Shown: positions 25,721 to 35,549, numbered from the stretch's first letter. The stretch: DNA of 51,407 nt from Nitrosopumilus sp. LS_AOA (GCA_001543015.1 LFLC01000015.1:1-51407), one strand, 5' to 3'. The notes: generated by a model not told the origin, from the sequence alone. Made by a program: numbers and translations.

Positions 25721-25936
25721 GAATTTATCGGATTTAACTGCTAGGGAAATTTATGGTCCAACCAGATTTGCTAAAAAAGTAGAATCGATCTTTTTTTCTA
25801 GGAACCGTATTTTTTGAACTCATAGAATTTTTGGTATTTGGAAATATCATACAAGTAGGAAGGTCAACATTAGTATCGATCAAAGTAATCGACATTTACT
25901 CGGCACATATTTCTCAAATTAGATTGATGTTAAAGC
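25721..25936. other. Intergenic region
   Basis: No gene seen. A poly-T run (about 25791-25797) near the purC start and two atcgatc motifs occur. No structure is clear. Confidence 0.3.
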
Positions 25937-26062
25937 ATGAGAACAGTCAATGATGAACTAAATAATTGGCTATTAAAGACTGATGAATATTTTGAGTCAT
26001 CAAAAAAAGATGTGAAATTAGGGCATATTGCTTTGTATTTTGATGATAATCTTTTAAATTAA
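25937..26062 (+). CDS. Small acidic protein (41 aa)
   Basis: An ATG frame starting MRTVNDELNNWLLKTDEYFE. Acidic amphipathic helix-forming composition suggests a real microprotein. It faces the DUF427 gene convergently. Function unknown. Confidence 0.45.
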   Translation: MRTVNDELNNWLLKTDEYFESSKKDVKLGHIALYFDDNLLN

Positions 26063-26076
26063 AAATGAAAACAAAA

Positions 26077-26355
26077 TTATTTTACATTTACACCATTCCA
26101 AAAGGCCACCATTCCTTTGATTTTTGAGGCAGCATCATTTGGTTCTGCATAATACCAAGCACAATCTTTGTTTGTTTTTCCATTAACTGTAACTGAATAA
26201 TAATTGGCCATTCCTTTCCAGCCACACATAGTAGTTAATTCAGTTTTAGAATAATACTCTTCTTTAATTGAATCAAATGGAAAATAATGATTCCCCTCAA
26301 CTATTACCGTATCATCACTTTCTGCTATTATTGTTTCATTCCAAATTGCTTGCAT
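26077..26355 (-). CDS. DUF427 family protein
   Basis: A 92-residue beta-rich protein matching DUF427 as recalled: IIAESDDTVIVEGNHYFP, the TTMCGWKGMANYYSV core and CAWYYAEPNDAASKIKGMVAFW. No activity is established. It lies just downstream of purF with a 37-nt gap. Confidence 0.85.
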   Translation of the reverse strand: MQAIWNETIIAESDDTVIVEGNHYFPFDSIKEEYYSKTELTTMCGWKGMANYYSVTVNGKTNKDCAWYYAEPNDAASKIKGMVAFWNGVNVK

Positions 26356-26392
26356 AGTTTATCATCCATTCTAAAATATTTAAAAAAATATC

Positions 26393-27862
26393 CTATTCTC
26401 CTTTCATCTCTGCACGAGTTTTGAATTCAGGTTTTATTCCTAAAGAGTCGTAATTGCCTGATGAACATGTAAAACACATAGAATCAATTGGAATTCCAAC
26501 TGCTGCTGCTAAATTTTCAGAATCATTAAACCCCAAAAAGTCAGCACCAATACTTTTTCTCACCATCTCGGTAATTTCTTCATGATTCATTTCCTTTCCA
26601 TTTGAAAATGTTGCAAGTTCATCTTGTGAAGGAAAATCAATTCCAGCATAACATGGGAATTTAATTTGAGGGTATGTAATCAGCATGCTGATTTTTTTAG
26701 CACCGGCTCTTTGCAAAGCCTTGATAATTGCCTTGGAACTTGTACCTCTAACTAAACTATCATCAATTACTACAACATGTTTGCCTTCAATTATTTCTTT
26801 AATTGGAATAATCCATCGATTGATTTCAATTCTATCTGATTGATGTGGCTCTATGAAACTTCGTAAAGGGCCTTTTTTGCTATATCTGTCTTTCAGTAAT
26901 CCTTCATCAAATGAAATACCCATTTCTTGTGCATAACCTAATGCTGCAGGACGTGCAGAATCAGGAACAGGGATTACTAAATCAGCATCATGAATTGGAA
27001 ATTTCTTTGCTAAAAATCTCCCAATATTTTTTCTTGCAACATAGATGTTGGTGCCCTCCATGTTACTTGATGGATGGGCAAAATATGTGAATTCAAAAGA
27101 GCAATGTGCACGTGTAGTTTCATTTGAAAACATTTCAGTCTCCAATCCATTTTTGCTTAGTTTGATTAATTCACCAGGAGTTACATTTCGTTGTAACTCT
27201 GCACCTACTGCAGAAATTGCAGATGATTCAGAGGCCACAATGTATGTGTCATCAGATTTCTTATGTCCTAGAACCATTGGACGAAATCCTTTAGGATCAC
27301 GTGCAGCATAAACTGAATTATCATCAGAAATAAATGTAAAACAATAAGAGCCCACCATTTCATTTTTCAAAATTGATAGAGCCTTTCCCATATCACCGTT
27401 TTCAGAAATTAATGTAACTAATCTCTGAGCTGCAACTAGAGTATCACTAGCATTTTGTGGAGTAAATGAGCATCCACCCACAAGATTAGATAACTCTTGA
27501 GCATTAGCAATGGTTCCATTATGTGCAATACACAAATCTTTGACTTTGAGTGGTTGTGCATTTTCCAGTGTACTTCTACCCATAGTGGAGTATCGAACAT
27601 GCCCAATTACGGATGATGATGCATATTCTTTTGTGATTGCTTTGAATTCTGATGATGCGTCAGATACTAGTCCAATTTTTTTGAATGGTGGTTTGTTTGG
27701 TACTGCCAACCCCCAAGCTTCTTGACCCCGATGTTGTAATGCTCGTAATGCATCAATTACCATAGGAACTACATTAGTTCCACTAAGACTAAAAATTCCA
27801 ACTACACCACAATTCTCTTTTGGTTTATCATCAAGACAATCCATATTGTGGGTTTTATCCAT
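26393..27862 (-). CDS. purF: Amidophosphoribosyltransferase
   Basis: Catalyses the first committed step of purine synthesis, making phosphoribosylamine from PRPP and glutamine. The 489-residue enzyme has a 17-residue propeptide and catalytic Cys18 (ENCGVVGIFS) of the Ntn-type glutaminase. The PRPP loop is VVIDDSLVRGTSS. Cysteines in FPCYAG and in SMCFTCSSG fit the [4Fe-4S] form. The gene overlaps purL by 8 nt. Strong end-product feedback is usual for the family. Confidence 0.96.
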   Translation of the reverse strand: MDKTHNMDCLDDKPKENCGVVGIFSLSGTNVVPMVIDALRALQHRGQEAWGLAVPNKPPFKKIGLVSDASSEFKAITKEYASSSVIGHVRYSTMGRSTLENAQPLKVKDLCIAHNGTIANAQELSNLVGGCSFTPQNASDTLVAAQRLVTLISENGDMGKALSILKNEMVGSYCFTFISDDNSVYAARDPKGFRPMVLGHKKSDDTYIVASESSAISAVGAELQRNVTPGELIKLSKNGLETEMFSNETTRAHCSFEFTYFAHPSSNMEGTNIYVARKNIGRFLAKKFPIHDADLVIPVPDSARPAALGYAQEMGISFDEGLLKDRYSKKGPLRSFIEPHQSDRIEINRWIIPIKEIIEGKHVVVIDDSLVRGTSSKAIIKALQRAGAKKISMLITYPQIKFPCYAGIDFPSQDELATFSNGKEMNHEEITEMVRKSIGADFLGFNDSENLAAAVGIPIDSMCFTCSSGNYDSLGIKPEFKTRAEMKGE

Positions 27863-30020
27863 GTAATACCAAATCCCTTAACGAATTTATCCAAGTTTTA
27901 TGCGCTTTATCAACTCTTAGATTAATGACGGATGTATTATTATGATTGAATCGAATTTTTTCTCCTCCAAATTCACCTATGTTTTTAAAAGATACTTTGT
28001 ATTTTTTGAGAATTTTTTCAAGTTTTGAAATATTTTTCTTCTCAACTGTTAATAGGTATCTTGAATGACTTTCAGAAAATAATATTCTATCAAATGACAA
28101 TTTCTCACCAGGGACCATATCTAATGATACATTACATCCAATATTGCTAGTCATACATAATTCAGAGACTGCAACTGCCAGTCCACCTTTAGAGCAATCA
28201 TGTGCAGATTTTATAATTTGTTTTGAAATTATATCCAATACGGCATTCATGTTTTTCTTTGATTCTTTAAAATTAACTGTAGGGCAATTGCCGCCAATAA
28301 ATTTATGAATATATTCAAAATATTCAGAACCACCAAGTTCATCTTTTGTGTCCCCTACAATTACAAGACAATCTCCATCAATAATTTTTTGAGGGACTAG
28401 TGGTTTTTTATCAATTAATCCCAAGACACCAATTAGAGGCGTTGGTTTGATTGAACCGGCAGGTGTTTCATTGTATAGGCTCACTTTACCGCCAATACAT
28501 GGAATTCCAAAGTCTTTTGCAAAGTCAGTTAACCCTTTTAGTGATTCTAAAAATGTCCAAAAAATTTCTGGATCTTTTGGACTACCAAATTGTAAATGAT
28601 CAAGCATTCCAACAGGTTTTGCTCCAGTACATACAACATTTCTACATGCCTCCTCAAAACAACCAATTGCACCTTCACGAGGATTAATGTAGCATTGCTT
28701 TGGGTTGCCATCAATCTTTACTGAAAGAAACTTTCCATTATCTAATCGTAATACAGATGCGTCCCCTCCAGGTTTTACCACAGTTCTAATCCCCACCTCA
28801 TGATCATATTGACTATACACCCAAATCTTACTTGCAATGTTTGGTGCAGATAAAAATTTCATCATCATTTTTGAATAATCAGTTATTGGTTTTAGTTTCT
28901 TTTCGTGAGTAATGGTTTTCAGATATGATGGTTTTTTTGAGGGTAAATCAAGTAGTGTTGCATTTGCAATAATATCTGCAGATAAATTTGCAAATGTTTT
29001 GTTTCCTTTTTTTACATGAACTTTATTATCAAATGTAACACTACCAATTACAGAACAACCAATTCGGAATTTCTCACAAATTTTTTGCAATTTTTTTAAT
29101 TTCACTTTACTTGTAACAATTAACATTCTTTCTTGAGATTCAGAAACCATAATTTCATTTGGATGCATATCATTTTCTCTAGTGTGAACTTTGTTTACAT
29201 CCATCTCGATTCCAATATCTAGTGTATCAGCAATTTCAGAAACAGCACAAGATAGTCCACCCCCACCTAAATCCTTCATGGCATGAATTAATTTTTGAGT
29301 TCTTGCCTCAAGTATTGCCTCTATGATTAATTTCTCAATAAATGGATCAGGAATTTGTACTGCTGAACGGTCCTCAGACTCTAAAGAATCAGATGCAAAT
29401 TGTGAGCCACCAATACCATCCCTGCCTGTAGAGCCTCCAAGTAATACAACTACATCTCCTTTTTTTGCATGATTTTTGATTAGTTTATCTTTTCTACCGA
29501 ATCCAACACATGCAACATCAACTAGGGCATAATTCTGATAACAATCATCAAACTCTACCTCACCGCCAATAGTGGGAATTCCTAAGCAATTACCATAATC
29601 AGCAATTCCTTTAACTGCATTTTTGAATAACCATCTTGCTTGCTTGTCTTTTTCTATATTTCCAAAACGTAATCCATCAAAGATTGCAATAGGACGAGTT
29701 CCAGCTGACAAAATATCTCGAACTACTCCTCCAACACCTGTTGCAGCTCCACCATATGGTTCAACTGCAGACGGATGATTATGGCTTTCAATGTGTGCAG
29801 TTACTACATAACCACCCCCAACATCAAGTACTCCTGAATCATATCCTTTTTCATTAATTACTAAAGGACCAGTCATAGGTAACATTTTGAGATGCATCTT
29901 TGATGATTTGTATGAACAATGTTCAGACCATTGAGCTGCTACAATTTCTAGTTCAGTAGATGTTGGTACTCTACCAATTTTTGATTTTAGTTCATCTAGT
30001 TCTTGTGGTTCTAAACTCAA
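27855..30020 (-). CDS. purL: FGAM synthase subunit PurL
   Basis: The 721-residue synthetase subunit of the three-part FGAM synthase, which converts FGAR to FGAM with ATP. It is the short archaeal/Gram-positive form that needs PurS and PurQ, both encoded upstream. Family marks: WSEHCSYKSSK near residue 30, HNHPSAVEP and the DLGGGGLS loop. Overlaps purQ by 4 nt and purF by 8 nt, so the operon is tightly coupled. Confidence 0.96.
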   Translation of the reverse strand: MSLEPQELDELKSKIGRVPTSTELEIVAAQWSEHCSYKSSKMHLKMLPMTGPLVINEKGYDSGVLDVGGGYVVTAHIESHNHPSAVEPYGGAATGVGGVVRDILSAGTRPIAIFDGLRFGNIEKDKQARWLFKNAVKGIADYGNCLGIPTIGGEVEFDDCYQNYALVDVACVGFGRKDKLIKNHAKKGDVVVLLGGSTGRDGIGGSQFASDSLESEDRSAVQIPDPFIEKLIIEAILEARTQKLIHAMKDLGGGGLSCAVSEIADTLDIGIEMDVNKVHTRENDMHPNEIMVSESQERMLIVTSKVKLKKLQKICEKFRIGCSVIGSVTFDNKVHVKKGNKTFANLSADIIANATLLDLPSKKPSYLKTITHEKKLKPITDYSKMMMKFLSAPNIASKIWVYSQYDHEVGIRTVVKPGGDASVLRLDNGKFLSVKIDGNPKQCYINPREGAIGCFEEACRNVVCTGAKPVGMLDHLQFGSPKDPEIFWTFLESLKGLTDFAKDFGIPCIGGKVSLYNETPAGSIKPTPLIGVLGLIDKKPLVPQKIIDGDCLVIVGDTKDELGGSEYFEYIHKFIGGNCPTVNFKESKKNMNAVLDIISKQIIKSAHDCSKGGLAVAVSELCMTSNIGCNVSLDMVPGEKLSFDRILFSESHSRYLLTVEKKNISKLEKILKKYKVSFKNIGEFGGEKIRFNHNNTSVINLRVDKAHKTWINSLRDLVLHG

Positions 30021-30697
30021 TTCTTTGCACCCATTTGTACCAGTAAAGATTCAAAAATTAGTGATGAGGGTTTACTATCAATTGGATTAATTTCAGACTC
30101 TACTGCACGTTCTGGATGAGGCATCATGCCAACTACATTTCCATCTTCATTACAAACCCCGGCAATTCTATTTGCAGAACCATTAACCACATCACTATAT
30201 CTAAATACAATTTGATTATTTTTCTTTAATTTTTTTAGAGTATCATCATCTGCATAGTATCGTCCCTCACCATTAGCAATCGGGATTGGAATTTTTTGAT
30301 TTAGTTTGAGTTTGTTTGTAAATGGTGTTTTGTTATTTTCAACTATCAACTCAGTCCACTCACACATAAAATTCAGAGATTCATTTTTGAGTAAAACTCC
30401 TGGAAGTAACCCAGATTCTACTAATATTTGGAATCCATTACACACACCTAAAACTGGAATTCCCTTTTCTGCTAACTTTTGAACATCTGAAATTATTGGA
30501 GAATGTGCAGCAATGACTCCCGCCCTGAGCCTATCACCATATGAGAATCCACCAGGTAAAATTATTGCATCAATATTTTTTGGCAGTCCTTTATCATGCC
30601 AGAAATATTGTGTGTCAAAATGAAAAACATCAGATAATACATGATACATATCACGATCGCAGTTACTACCAGGAAAAACCACAACCCCAACTTTCAC
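30017..30697 (-). CDS. purQ: FGAM synthase glutaminase subunit PurQ
   Basis: A class I glutaminase of 226 residues that supplies ammonia to PurL. Nucleophile C86 lies in VLGVCNGFQI, and the catalytic histidine and glutamate in MMPHPERA. The start MKVGVVVFPGSNCDRD is typical. Confidence 0.96.
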   Translation of the reverse strand: MKVGVVVFPGSNCDRDMYHVLSDVFHFDTQYFWHDKGLPKNIDAIILPGGFSYGDRLRAGVIAAHSPIISDVQKLAEKGIPVLGVCNGFQILVESGLLPGVLLKNESLNFMCEWTELIVENNKTPFTNKLKLNQKIPIPIANGEGRYYADDDTLKKLKKNNQIVFRYSDVVNGSANRIAGVCNEDGNVVGMMPHPERAVESEINPIDSKPSSLIFESLLVQMGAKN

Positions 30698-30771
30698 AAT
30701 TGTATTAAGATTTCGAGATATTTAATTTGAATCGAGACAGAAAGAATTTTTTGATAATAGTTTTTGATCGC

Positions 30772-31032
30772 TTAGGCATCAAAAACATCAACAGTTACTA
30801 TGCTAACCATAGGATTGTAAATTCGCAAGTCATCACAAATTTTTTGCACCTTTGAGTGTGCAGTTTTTTTATCTTTTTCTGTAATGGTGAATTTTAACAT
30901 TTTTGCAGTCTTAATTTTTGTAACTGATTTATGTAATCCTCGAAGAACTAAATCATTTAGAATGGTCTCACCCTCAGGATCACTAATCCCTGGTTTGTTC
31001 TCAATTGTGACATGCACATCAAAAGTGGCCAT
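30772..31032 (-). CDS. purS: FGAM synthase subunit PurS
   Basis: An 86-residue dimeric protein that bridges PurL and PurQ. The DPEGETILNDLVLRGL segment is the family signature. It is the first gene of the operon; a TATA-like run lies about 25 nt before its ATG. Confidence 0.94.
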   Translation of the reverse strand: MATFDVHVTIENKPGISDPEGETILNDLVLRGLHKSVTKIKTAKMLKFTITEKDKKTAHSKVQKICDDLRIYNPMVSIVTVDVFDA

Positions 31033-31299
31033 TAATGATTTGGAAAAATGAAATCAGGTTAATTTATCTTCCTAAAATTTGTGCTTTTATACTTTTTTTG
31101 TAATATACAATAGGTAATTTGGTTCTGAGGACTTGTGTTGTTGTTGATATTACCGGCCCAGAATCAGTTACTTTTTTATTTTTACATTAGTACAATACAC
31201 ATCTTATTGACATAGACTAGATTGAAATTGTATGTTAGTTTTTTAATTGTGCATAATTAACATTAAAGATTATACACATTGTATTTTTTTGTAATTGAA
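31033..31299. other. Intergenic region upstream of purS
   Basis: No gene seen. AT-rich, with several T runs that may end transcription of the RHH microprotein gene, and the purS promoter at the left edge. Confidence 0.35.
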
Positions 31300-31455
31300 T
31301 TATACTTTGAATTTTTTAAGACCCTCACTTACAACCAAATTCAAAACACGTGAAAAACTAATGGATTTGGGAGAAGTTATGATCATCTTTGCTTGAATAT
31401 TTCGAAGTTTTCGTACATTGATAGTATCAATTACAACAGTTATTCGATCACTCAC
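31300..31455 (-). CDS. Ribbon-helix-helix (CopG-like) microprotein
   Basis: A 51-residue frame starting at GTG 31455, with sequence MSDRITVVIDTINVRKLRNI onward. The first strand, RITVVID, and the later SISFSRVLNLVVSEGLKK helix match the ribbon-helix-helix DNA-binding fold, in which two chains form a dimer. A TATA-like tttatattaaat lies about 22-30 nt upstream, fitting a leaderless transcript from GTG. Probably a small regulator. The gene is short and non-ATG, so it is easily missed. Confidence 0.7.
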   Translation of the reverse strand: MSDRITVVIDTINVRKLRNIQAKMIITSPKSISFSRVLNLVVSEGLKKFKV

Positions 31456-31619
31456 AACATCAATACGTCGATTTAATATAAAAAGAACAGCAATACTATG
31501 ACACTGTTACAGTAAGAATTGAATATTGTCACTGAAATTAAAACAAAAAAACAGCATATTTTCAGGTTTTTTCATAAAGATATTGGAATTTATATCAGAA
31601 TGAATTACAGAATTATAAT

Positions 31620-32084
31620 ATGCCTAGAATGAGATATTGGAAATTAACATCAGATGAGATGGTGGATCTCAATTATGATGAATCCAAATTACTAAACTGG
31701 GAAATCAAATGTATTAGAGAACCAGAAGAGGAGGCTCATTTTATTGGCGTTTTCATGTATAGAAATGGTACAGCATATGACTATGAATCAGTAAAGGGGA
31801 TTTGTTTCTTTTACAACAATATTGATTTGGAAGAAGTTCCTAAAATCACAAAATTTCTACAAGGAAAATACAATGGAAATGAATTGGAAAAAGGGGAAAG
31901 AATACTACTCAAAGGTTCTGATGAAATCTACTCTGCCAAAGATATTGGTGAATTAGCAAAAGAGATGGAAAGTAAATTTAACACAAAGGCTGTGATTTCT
32001 CTAGAATTTGAGGGAATAACACAAGAAGCACTCAAAGAGTCAGGAATGCCTGAAGCAAAACTATTGCCAATTCCCAATAAATAG
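31620..32084 (+). CDS. Conserved hypothetical protein (154 aa)
   Basis: A soluble alpha/beta protein starting MPRMRYWKLTSDEMVDLNYD. No membrane segment and few cysteines (two). The last third is helical and acidic. No family recognised. It lies 27 nt ahead of tatC on the same strand and may share its transcript. Confidence 0.65.
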   Translation: MPRMRYWKLTSDEMVDLNYDESKLLNWEIKCIREPEEEAHFIGVFMYRNGTAYDYESVKGICFFYNNIDLEEVPKITKFLQGKYNGNELEKGERILLKGSDEIYSAKDIGELAKEMESKFNTKAVISLEFEGITQEALKESGMPEAKLLPIPNK

Positions 32085-32111
32085 ATGTATAATTAATCAA
32101 AAAGAGAACCG

Positions 32112-32903
32112 ATGTCAGATCTTGATGGTATCAATAAACATTTTGAAGAACTAAGAAAAAGACTACTACGAATTGTTCTAGTTATTGGAATTATAGCAGT
32201 ATTCATTTTAGCATTTCATGTAGAACCAATTCAAGTAGGAGAAATTACTTTGTATTATCCAAATCCAGAACCAATGAACAACATCGCAGCTCAGGTAACA
32301 CAACACATGAAAAATAATTTAGTTCCAGAAAACGTTCAATTAATTCAAACAGCCCCTGGACAAGCTTTCTTTGCTCAAATATACGTTGCAGCATTAATTG
32401 GGGTGGTAGTTGGAATGCCTGTAATAATCAGAGAGCTTGTAGGATTTATCAAGCCAGCACTAAAAGAAAATGAAATCAATGTTAGTAGAAGCATTTCAGT
32501 TCCAGCATTAGGGTTATTCATTATTGGTTGTGTGTTTTCTTACAATTTTGTCATACCATATATTTTAGAATTTTTGTATAGATACGGGGAATCTGCAGGT
32601 CTAGTAACATTTCTCAATATTATGGATTTTGTTACTTTTGTTTTACAGTTTTTGTTAGCATTTGGATTATCATTTCAACTTCCACTTGTAATGTATGCAA
32701 TATCTGCCTCAGGTGCAGTTGATGCATATTTTTGGAGAAAAAATATCAGATACGCAATAGTTGCAATTGTGATTTTTGGAGCAGTGATCACGCCAGATGG
32801 TAGTGGTGTTACAATGTGGTTTATTGCAGTTCCAATGATTGTACTATACACCATAGGCATGCTATTCATTGAGCGTAAAGAGCGAAAAAAATCGAACATT
32901 TAA
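32112..32903 (+). CDS. tatC: Twin-arginine translocase TatC
   Basis: A six-helix membrane protein that recognises the twin-arginine signal of folded exported proteins. The 263-residue sequence shows the amino-terminal HFEELRKRLLRI motif, the FIKPALKENE loop and the FGLSFQLPLVMYA helix. A large outside loop lies between the first two helices (about 38-85). tatA follows immediately. Confidence 0.94.
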   Translation: MSDLDGINKHFEELRKRLLRIVLVIGIIAVFILAFHVEPIQVGEITLYYPNPEPMNNIAAQVTQHMKNNLVPENVQLIQTAPGQAFFAQIYVAALIGVVVGMPVIIRELVGFIKPALKENEINVSRSISVPALGLFIIGCVFSYNFVIPYILEFLYRYGESAGLVTFLNIMDFVTFVLQFLLAFGLSFQLPLVMYAISASGAVDAYFWRKNIRYAIVAIVIFGAVITPDGSGVTMWFIAVPMIVLYTIGMLFIERKERKKSNI

Positions 32904-32931
32904 ATCTGAAATTAACAACGATAGTATTGTA

Positions 32932-33138
32932 ATGATTGGAATTAATGAGATCCTTATTTTGGCATTAGTGCTTGGTGTATTGATATTTGGTGCAAAAAAG
33001 ATCCCAGAACTTGCAAAAACATTTGGTAAAGCCAAAGGAGAATTTGAGAAAGGAAAAATTCAAGGAGATAAAGAACTCGCAGATTTTAAAGGTGAAATTG
33101 ACAGTATTACCAAAGATAAAGAAGTAAAATCAGACTAG
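32932..33138 (+). CDS. tatA: Twin-arginine translocase TatA
   Basis: A 68-residue protein that forms the Tat pore. One short hydrophobic helix (MIGINEILILALVLGVLIFG) is followed by the hinge GAKKIPELAKTFGKAKGEF and a charged tail. The frame is open back to 32869 inside tatC, but the ATG at 32932 gives the correct TatA N-terminus. Confidence 0.92.
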   Translation: MIGINEILILALVLGVLIFGAKKIPELAKTFGKAKGEFEKGKIQGDKELADFKGEIDSITKDKEVKSD

Positions 33139-33563
33139 GTTTCAGCAATTTTTACAAAATCATCTATAATTTTACTATAATTCTCACGTAAATTATTTTT
33201 TGCAAATAATTCAGAGATTTTCATTTTAGCCTTTAGTTTCAAATCCACATCAATTAGAATTTTAGTTCCATCAGAGTGATCTAAAAACTGTTCTTTGATG
33301 TAACTTCCTTTGGCATCACCACCAATTACAAAAACCTCATGTAGATAGGGTGGTTGAGATACATGTTTTGTCATCATTACCAATTCTTTATCTCCCAATA
33401 TCAGATGCTCCTCTACAACTGCCATATCATTACGAATAGAACGAACCCTAACTGATGGAAAATGTTGAGAAAATAATTTTTGATAGTTTTCAAAATTTGA
33501 AAAAATTTCAAATACAGAACTTCTTTGTGCATGAACTATTTTATCAATTGAAAATTTTGGCAA
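33135..33563 (-). CDS. SRPBCC/START-fold protein
   Basis: A 142-residue helix-grip protein recognisable from FSIDKIVHAQRSSVFEIFSNFENYQKL. Such proteins bind hydrophobic ligands or act as cyclases; ligand unknown. Two nt separate it from ubiX, so the two are one operon, hinting at a lipid or quinone-related ligand. It overlaps tatA by 4 nt in convergent orientation. Confidence 0.75.
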   Translation of the reverse strand: MPKFSIDKIVHAQRSSVFEIFSNFENYQKLFSQHFPSVRVRSIRNDMAVVEEHLILGDKELVMMTKHVSQPPYLHEVFVIGGDAKGSYIKEQFLDHSDGTKILIDVDLKLKAKMKISELFAKNNLRENYSKIIDDFVKIAET

Positions 33564-33564
33564 A

Positions 33565-34125
33565 CTAATTCAAAGTTCCCCATCGAGGGTACAAGTTATG
33601 TTCTAGATCAAATTGGTCTAAACATTTTCCAACTCCGTGATTAACAATATCATCAATTGTTTTTGGTTTTGTGTAAAATTCAGTAACTGGAGGTAAAATT
33701 ACAATTCCCAATCTAGATAACTTTAACATGTTTTCTAAATGAATTGCAGAAAGTGGAGTTTCGCGCACCATTAAAATTAATTTTCTTGATTCTTTAATGG
33801 TGACACCAGCAGCTCGTGCAACTAGAGTGTCATCGTATCCATTAGCAATTGCAGATAATGTCTTCATGCTGCAGGGTGCAACAATCATTCCATCTATTTT
33901 ATGAGTTCCACTAGAAATACTTGATGCCATATTTTTTTCATCAGATGTACTAGTTGCAAGTGATTTTACATAGTCTAAAGAAAATTCAGTCTCCATGGAA
34001 ATACATTTTTCTCCCCATTCAGATATTATCAAATGAGTCTCAACATTGAGTTTCTTGAGTACTTCAAGCATTCTAACTCCATAAATTGCTCCAGTACTAC
34101 CAGTAATTCCAATAATTAATTTCAA
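33565..34125 (-). CDS. ubiX: Flavin prenyltransferase UbiX
   Basis: A 186-residue flavoprotein that attaches a dimethylallyl group to FMN, making the cofactor of UbiD-type decarboxylases. Seen: the GITGSTGAIYGVRMLE nucleotide-binding start, the central APCSMKTLSAIANG motif, and VRETPLSAIHLENMLKLS with the conserved arginine and glutamate. No ubiD in the window. Confidence 0.93.
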   Translation of the reverse strand: MKLIIGITGSTGAIYGVRMLEVLKKLNVETHLIISEWGEKCISMETEFSLDYVKSLATSTSDEKNMASSISSGTHKIDGMIVAPCSMKTLSAIANGYDDTLVARAAGVTIKESRKLILMVRETPLSAIHLENMLKLSRLGIVILPPVTEFYTKPKTIDDIVNHGVGKCLDQFDLEHNLYPRWGTLN

Positions 34126-34174
34126 TATTTTATTATAACATTCACAGTATTTTATGTGTTAGAAATAGTATGCT

Positions 34175-34318
34175 CTAGAGATTTTGTGCATCATCGTTCT
34201 CTTCTGCCTCTAATTCTTTTCTAAGTTTACGTCGTTTATACCACAACGAAATACCGCCTGCAAACATGGCAGTAAGTAAAATGATTCCCATCATTTGTAA
34301 TTCAAAAGAATACAACAT
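34175..34318 (-). CDS. Small single-span membrane protein (47 aa)
   Basis: The frame starts MLYSFELQMMGIILLTAMFA, one membrane helix, then a highly charged tail with YKRRKLRKELEAEEND. It is upstream of ubiX on the same strand. Function unknown. Confidence 0.55.
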   Translation of the reverse strand: MLYSFELQMMGIILLTAMFAGGISLWYKRRKLRKELEAEENDDAQNL

Positions 34319-34415
34319 GCTAAAATTCAAAAATTGAATGAAAAAAATCTTTGGATTTTCATCGATCGAATAAATTGAAAACTAGCTATATTAGATCCAG
34401 TAGTCTAGTCATAAT

Positions 34416-35507
34416 ATGATTAAAATCTCTGAGATCAAAAAAATCGTTAATGATTATTCTGATGTTAAAATAGGCGTCTTAGGAAGTCATTCAGCACTAG
34501 AAATCATGGATGGTGCAAAAGATGAGGGTTTTCAAACCAAAGTTTTTTGTCAAAAGGGACGAGAGGGGCCATATCAGAGATTTGGAAGGTTATCTGATGA
34601 GATTACAGTTTTAAATAAATTCAAAGATATGGCATCAGCTAAAATTCAAAAAGAGTTGAGGGATTCAAATACAATAATTATTCCCCACAGATCACTTACT
34701 GTTTATCTAGGTTACAAAACAATAGAGAATTCATTCAAAGTTCCAATTTTTGGAAATAGAAAACTATTCCAAGCAGAAGAAAGAACTGCAAAAAAAGGTC
34801 AATACTATCTTTTAGAAAAAGCCAGAATAAAATATCCAAAATTATTCAAAGATCCAAAGAGAATAAACAAACCATGTATTGTTAAAGTCCAAGAAAAAAA
34901 GAGACCACTTGAAAGAGCATTCTTTACTGTATCATCGTACAAAGATTACAAAGAAAAATCAGAAGCAAAACTCAAACAAGGGTTAATTGCTAGAAAAGAT
35001 TTGCAAAAAGCAAGCATAGAAGAATTAGCAATTGGGACATACATGAATTTTAATTTCTTTCATACACCAATCTCAAAACAAGTTGATTTTATTGGAATTG
35101 AGAGAAGATTGCAAACAAACATTCATGACTTTAATGCATTACCTGCAAAAGAACAATTAGAGATGGATATTGAAATACAAAATATCGAAGTAGGGCACAC
35201 TCCTGCAAGTATTAGGGAATCACTACTTGAAAAGGTAATAAAAATGGGGGACAAGTTTGTAGCAGCAGTCAAAAAAGAATATGCACCAGGAATCATAGGA
35301 CCATTTTCGCTTCAAAGTGTAATTACTAAAGATTTAGAATTAATTGTATATGATGTATCACTACGAGTTCCAGGAAATCCTATTGTTGCAACAACTAGTC
35401 CATATACAAAATACCAATATGGTCAAACATTTGGAGTGGGTAGGCGAATTGCAATGGAGATAAAACGTGCCCAAGAAGAAGACCGTCTTGATGAGATAGT
35501 AACATAG
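34416..35507 (+). CDS. purP: 5-formaminoimidazole-4-carboxamide ribonucleotide synthetase
   Basis: An archaeal ATP-grasp enzyme that formylates AICAR with formate and ATP, replacing the folate-dependent bacterial step. The 363-residue protein has the N-terminal GSHSALEIMDGAKDEGF loop, FGNRKLFQAEERTAKKGQ, and GPFSLQSVI near the metal-binding site. It adds to the other purine genes in the window but is transcribed separately. Confidence 0.93.
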   Translation: MIKISEIKKIVNDYSDVKIGVLGSHSALEIMDGAKDEGFQTKVFCQKGREGPYQRFGRLSDEITVLNKFKDMASAKIQKELRDSNTIIIPHRSLTVYLGYKTIENSFKVPIFGNRKLFQAEERTAKKGQYYLLEKARIKYPKLFKDPKRINKPCIVKVQEKKRPLERAFFTVSSYKDYKEKSEAKLKQGLIARKDLQKASIEELAIGTYMNFNFFHTPISKQVDFIGIERRLQTNIHDFNALPAKEQLEMDIEIQNIEVGHTPASIRESLLEKVIKMGDKFVAAVKKEYAPGIIGPFSLQSVITKDLELIVYDVSLRVPGNPIVATTSPYTKYQYGQTFGVGRRIAMEIKRAQEEDRLDEIVT

Positions 35508-35537
35508 AATTTTTAAAAATTAAAGAGATTATCCAGA

Positions 35538-35549
35538 TTTTAATAAAAT
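35538..35549 (+). promoter_or_regulatory. TATA-like box before RNA candidate 1
   Basis: ttttaataaaat, centred about 28 nt upstream of the base of the foldable element at 35572. Same spacing as for the tRNA-Asn gene. Confidence 0.45.
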
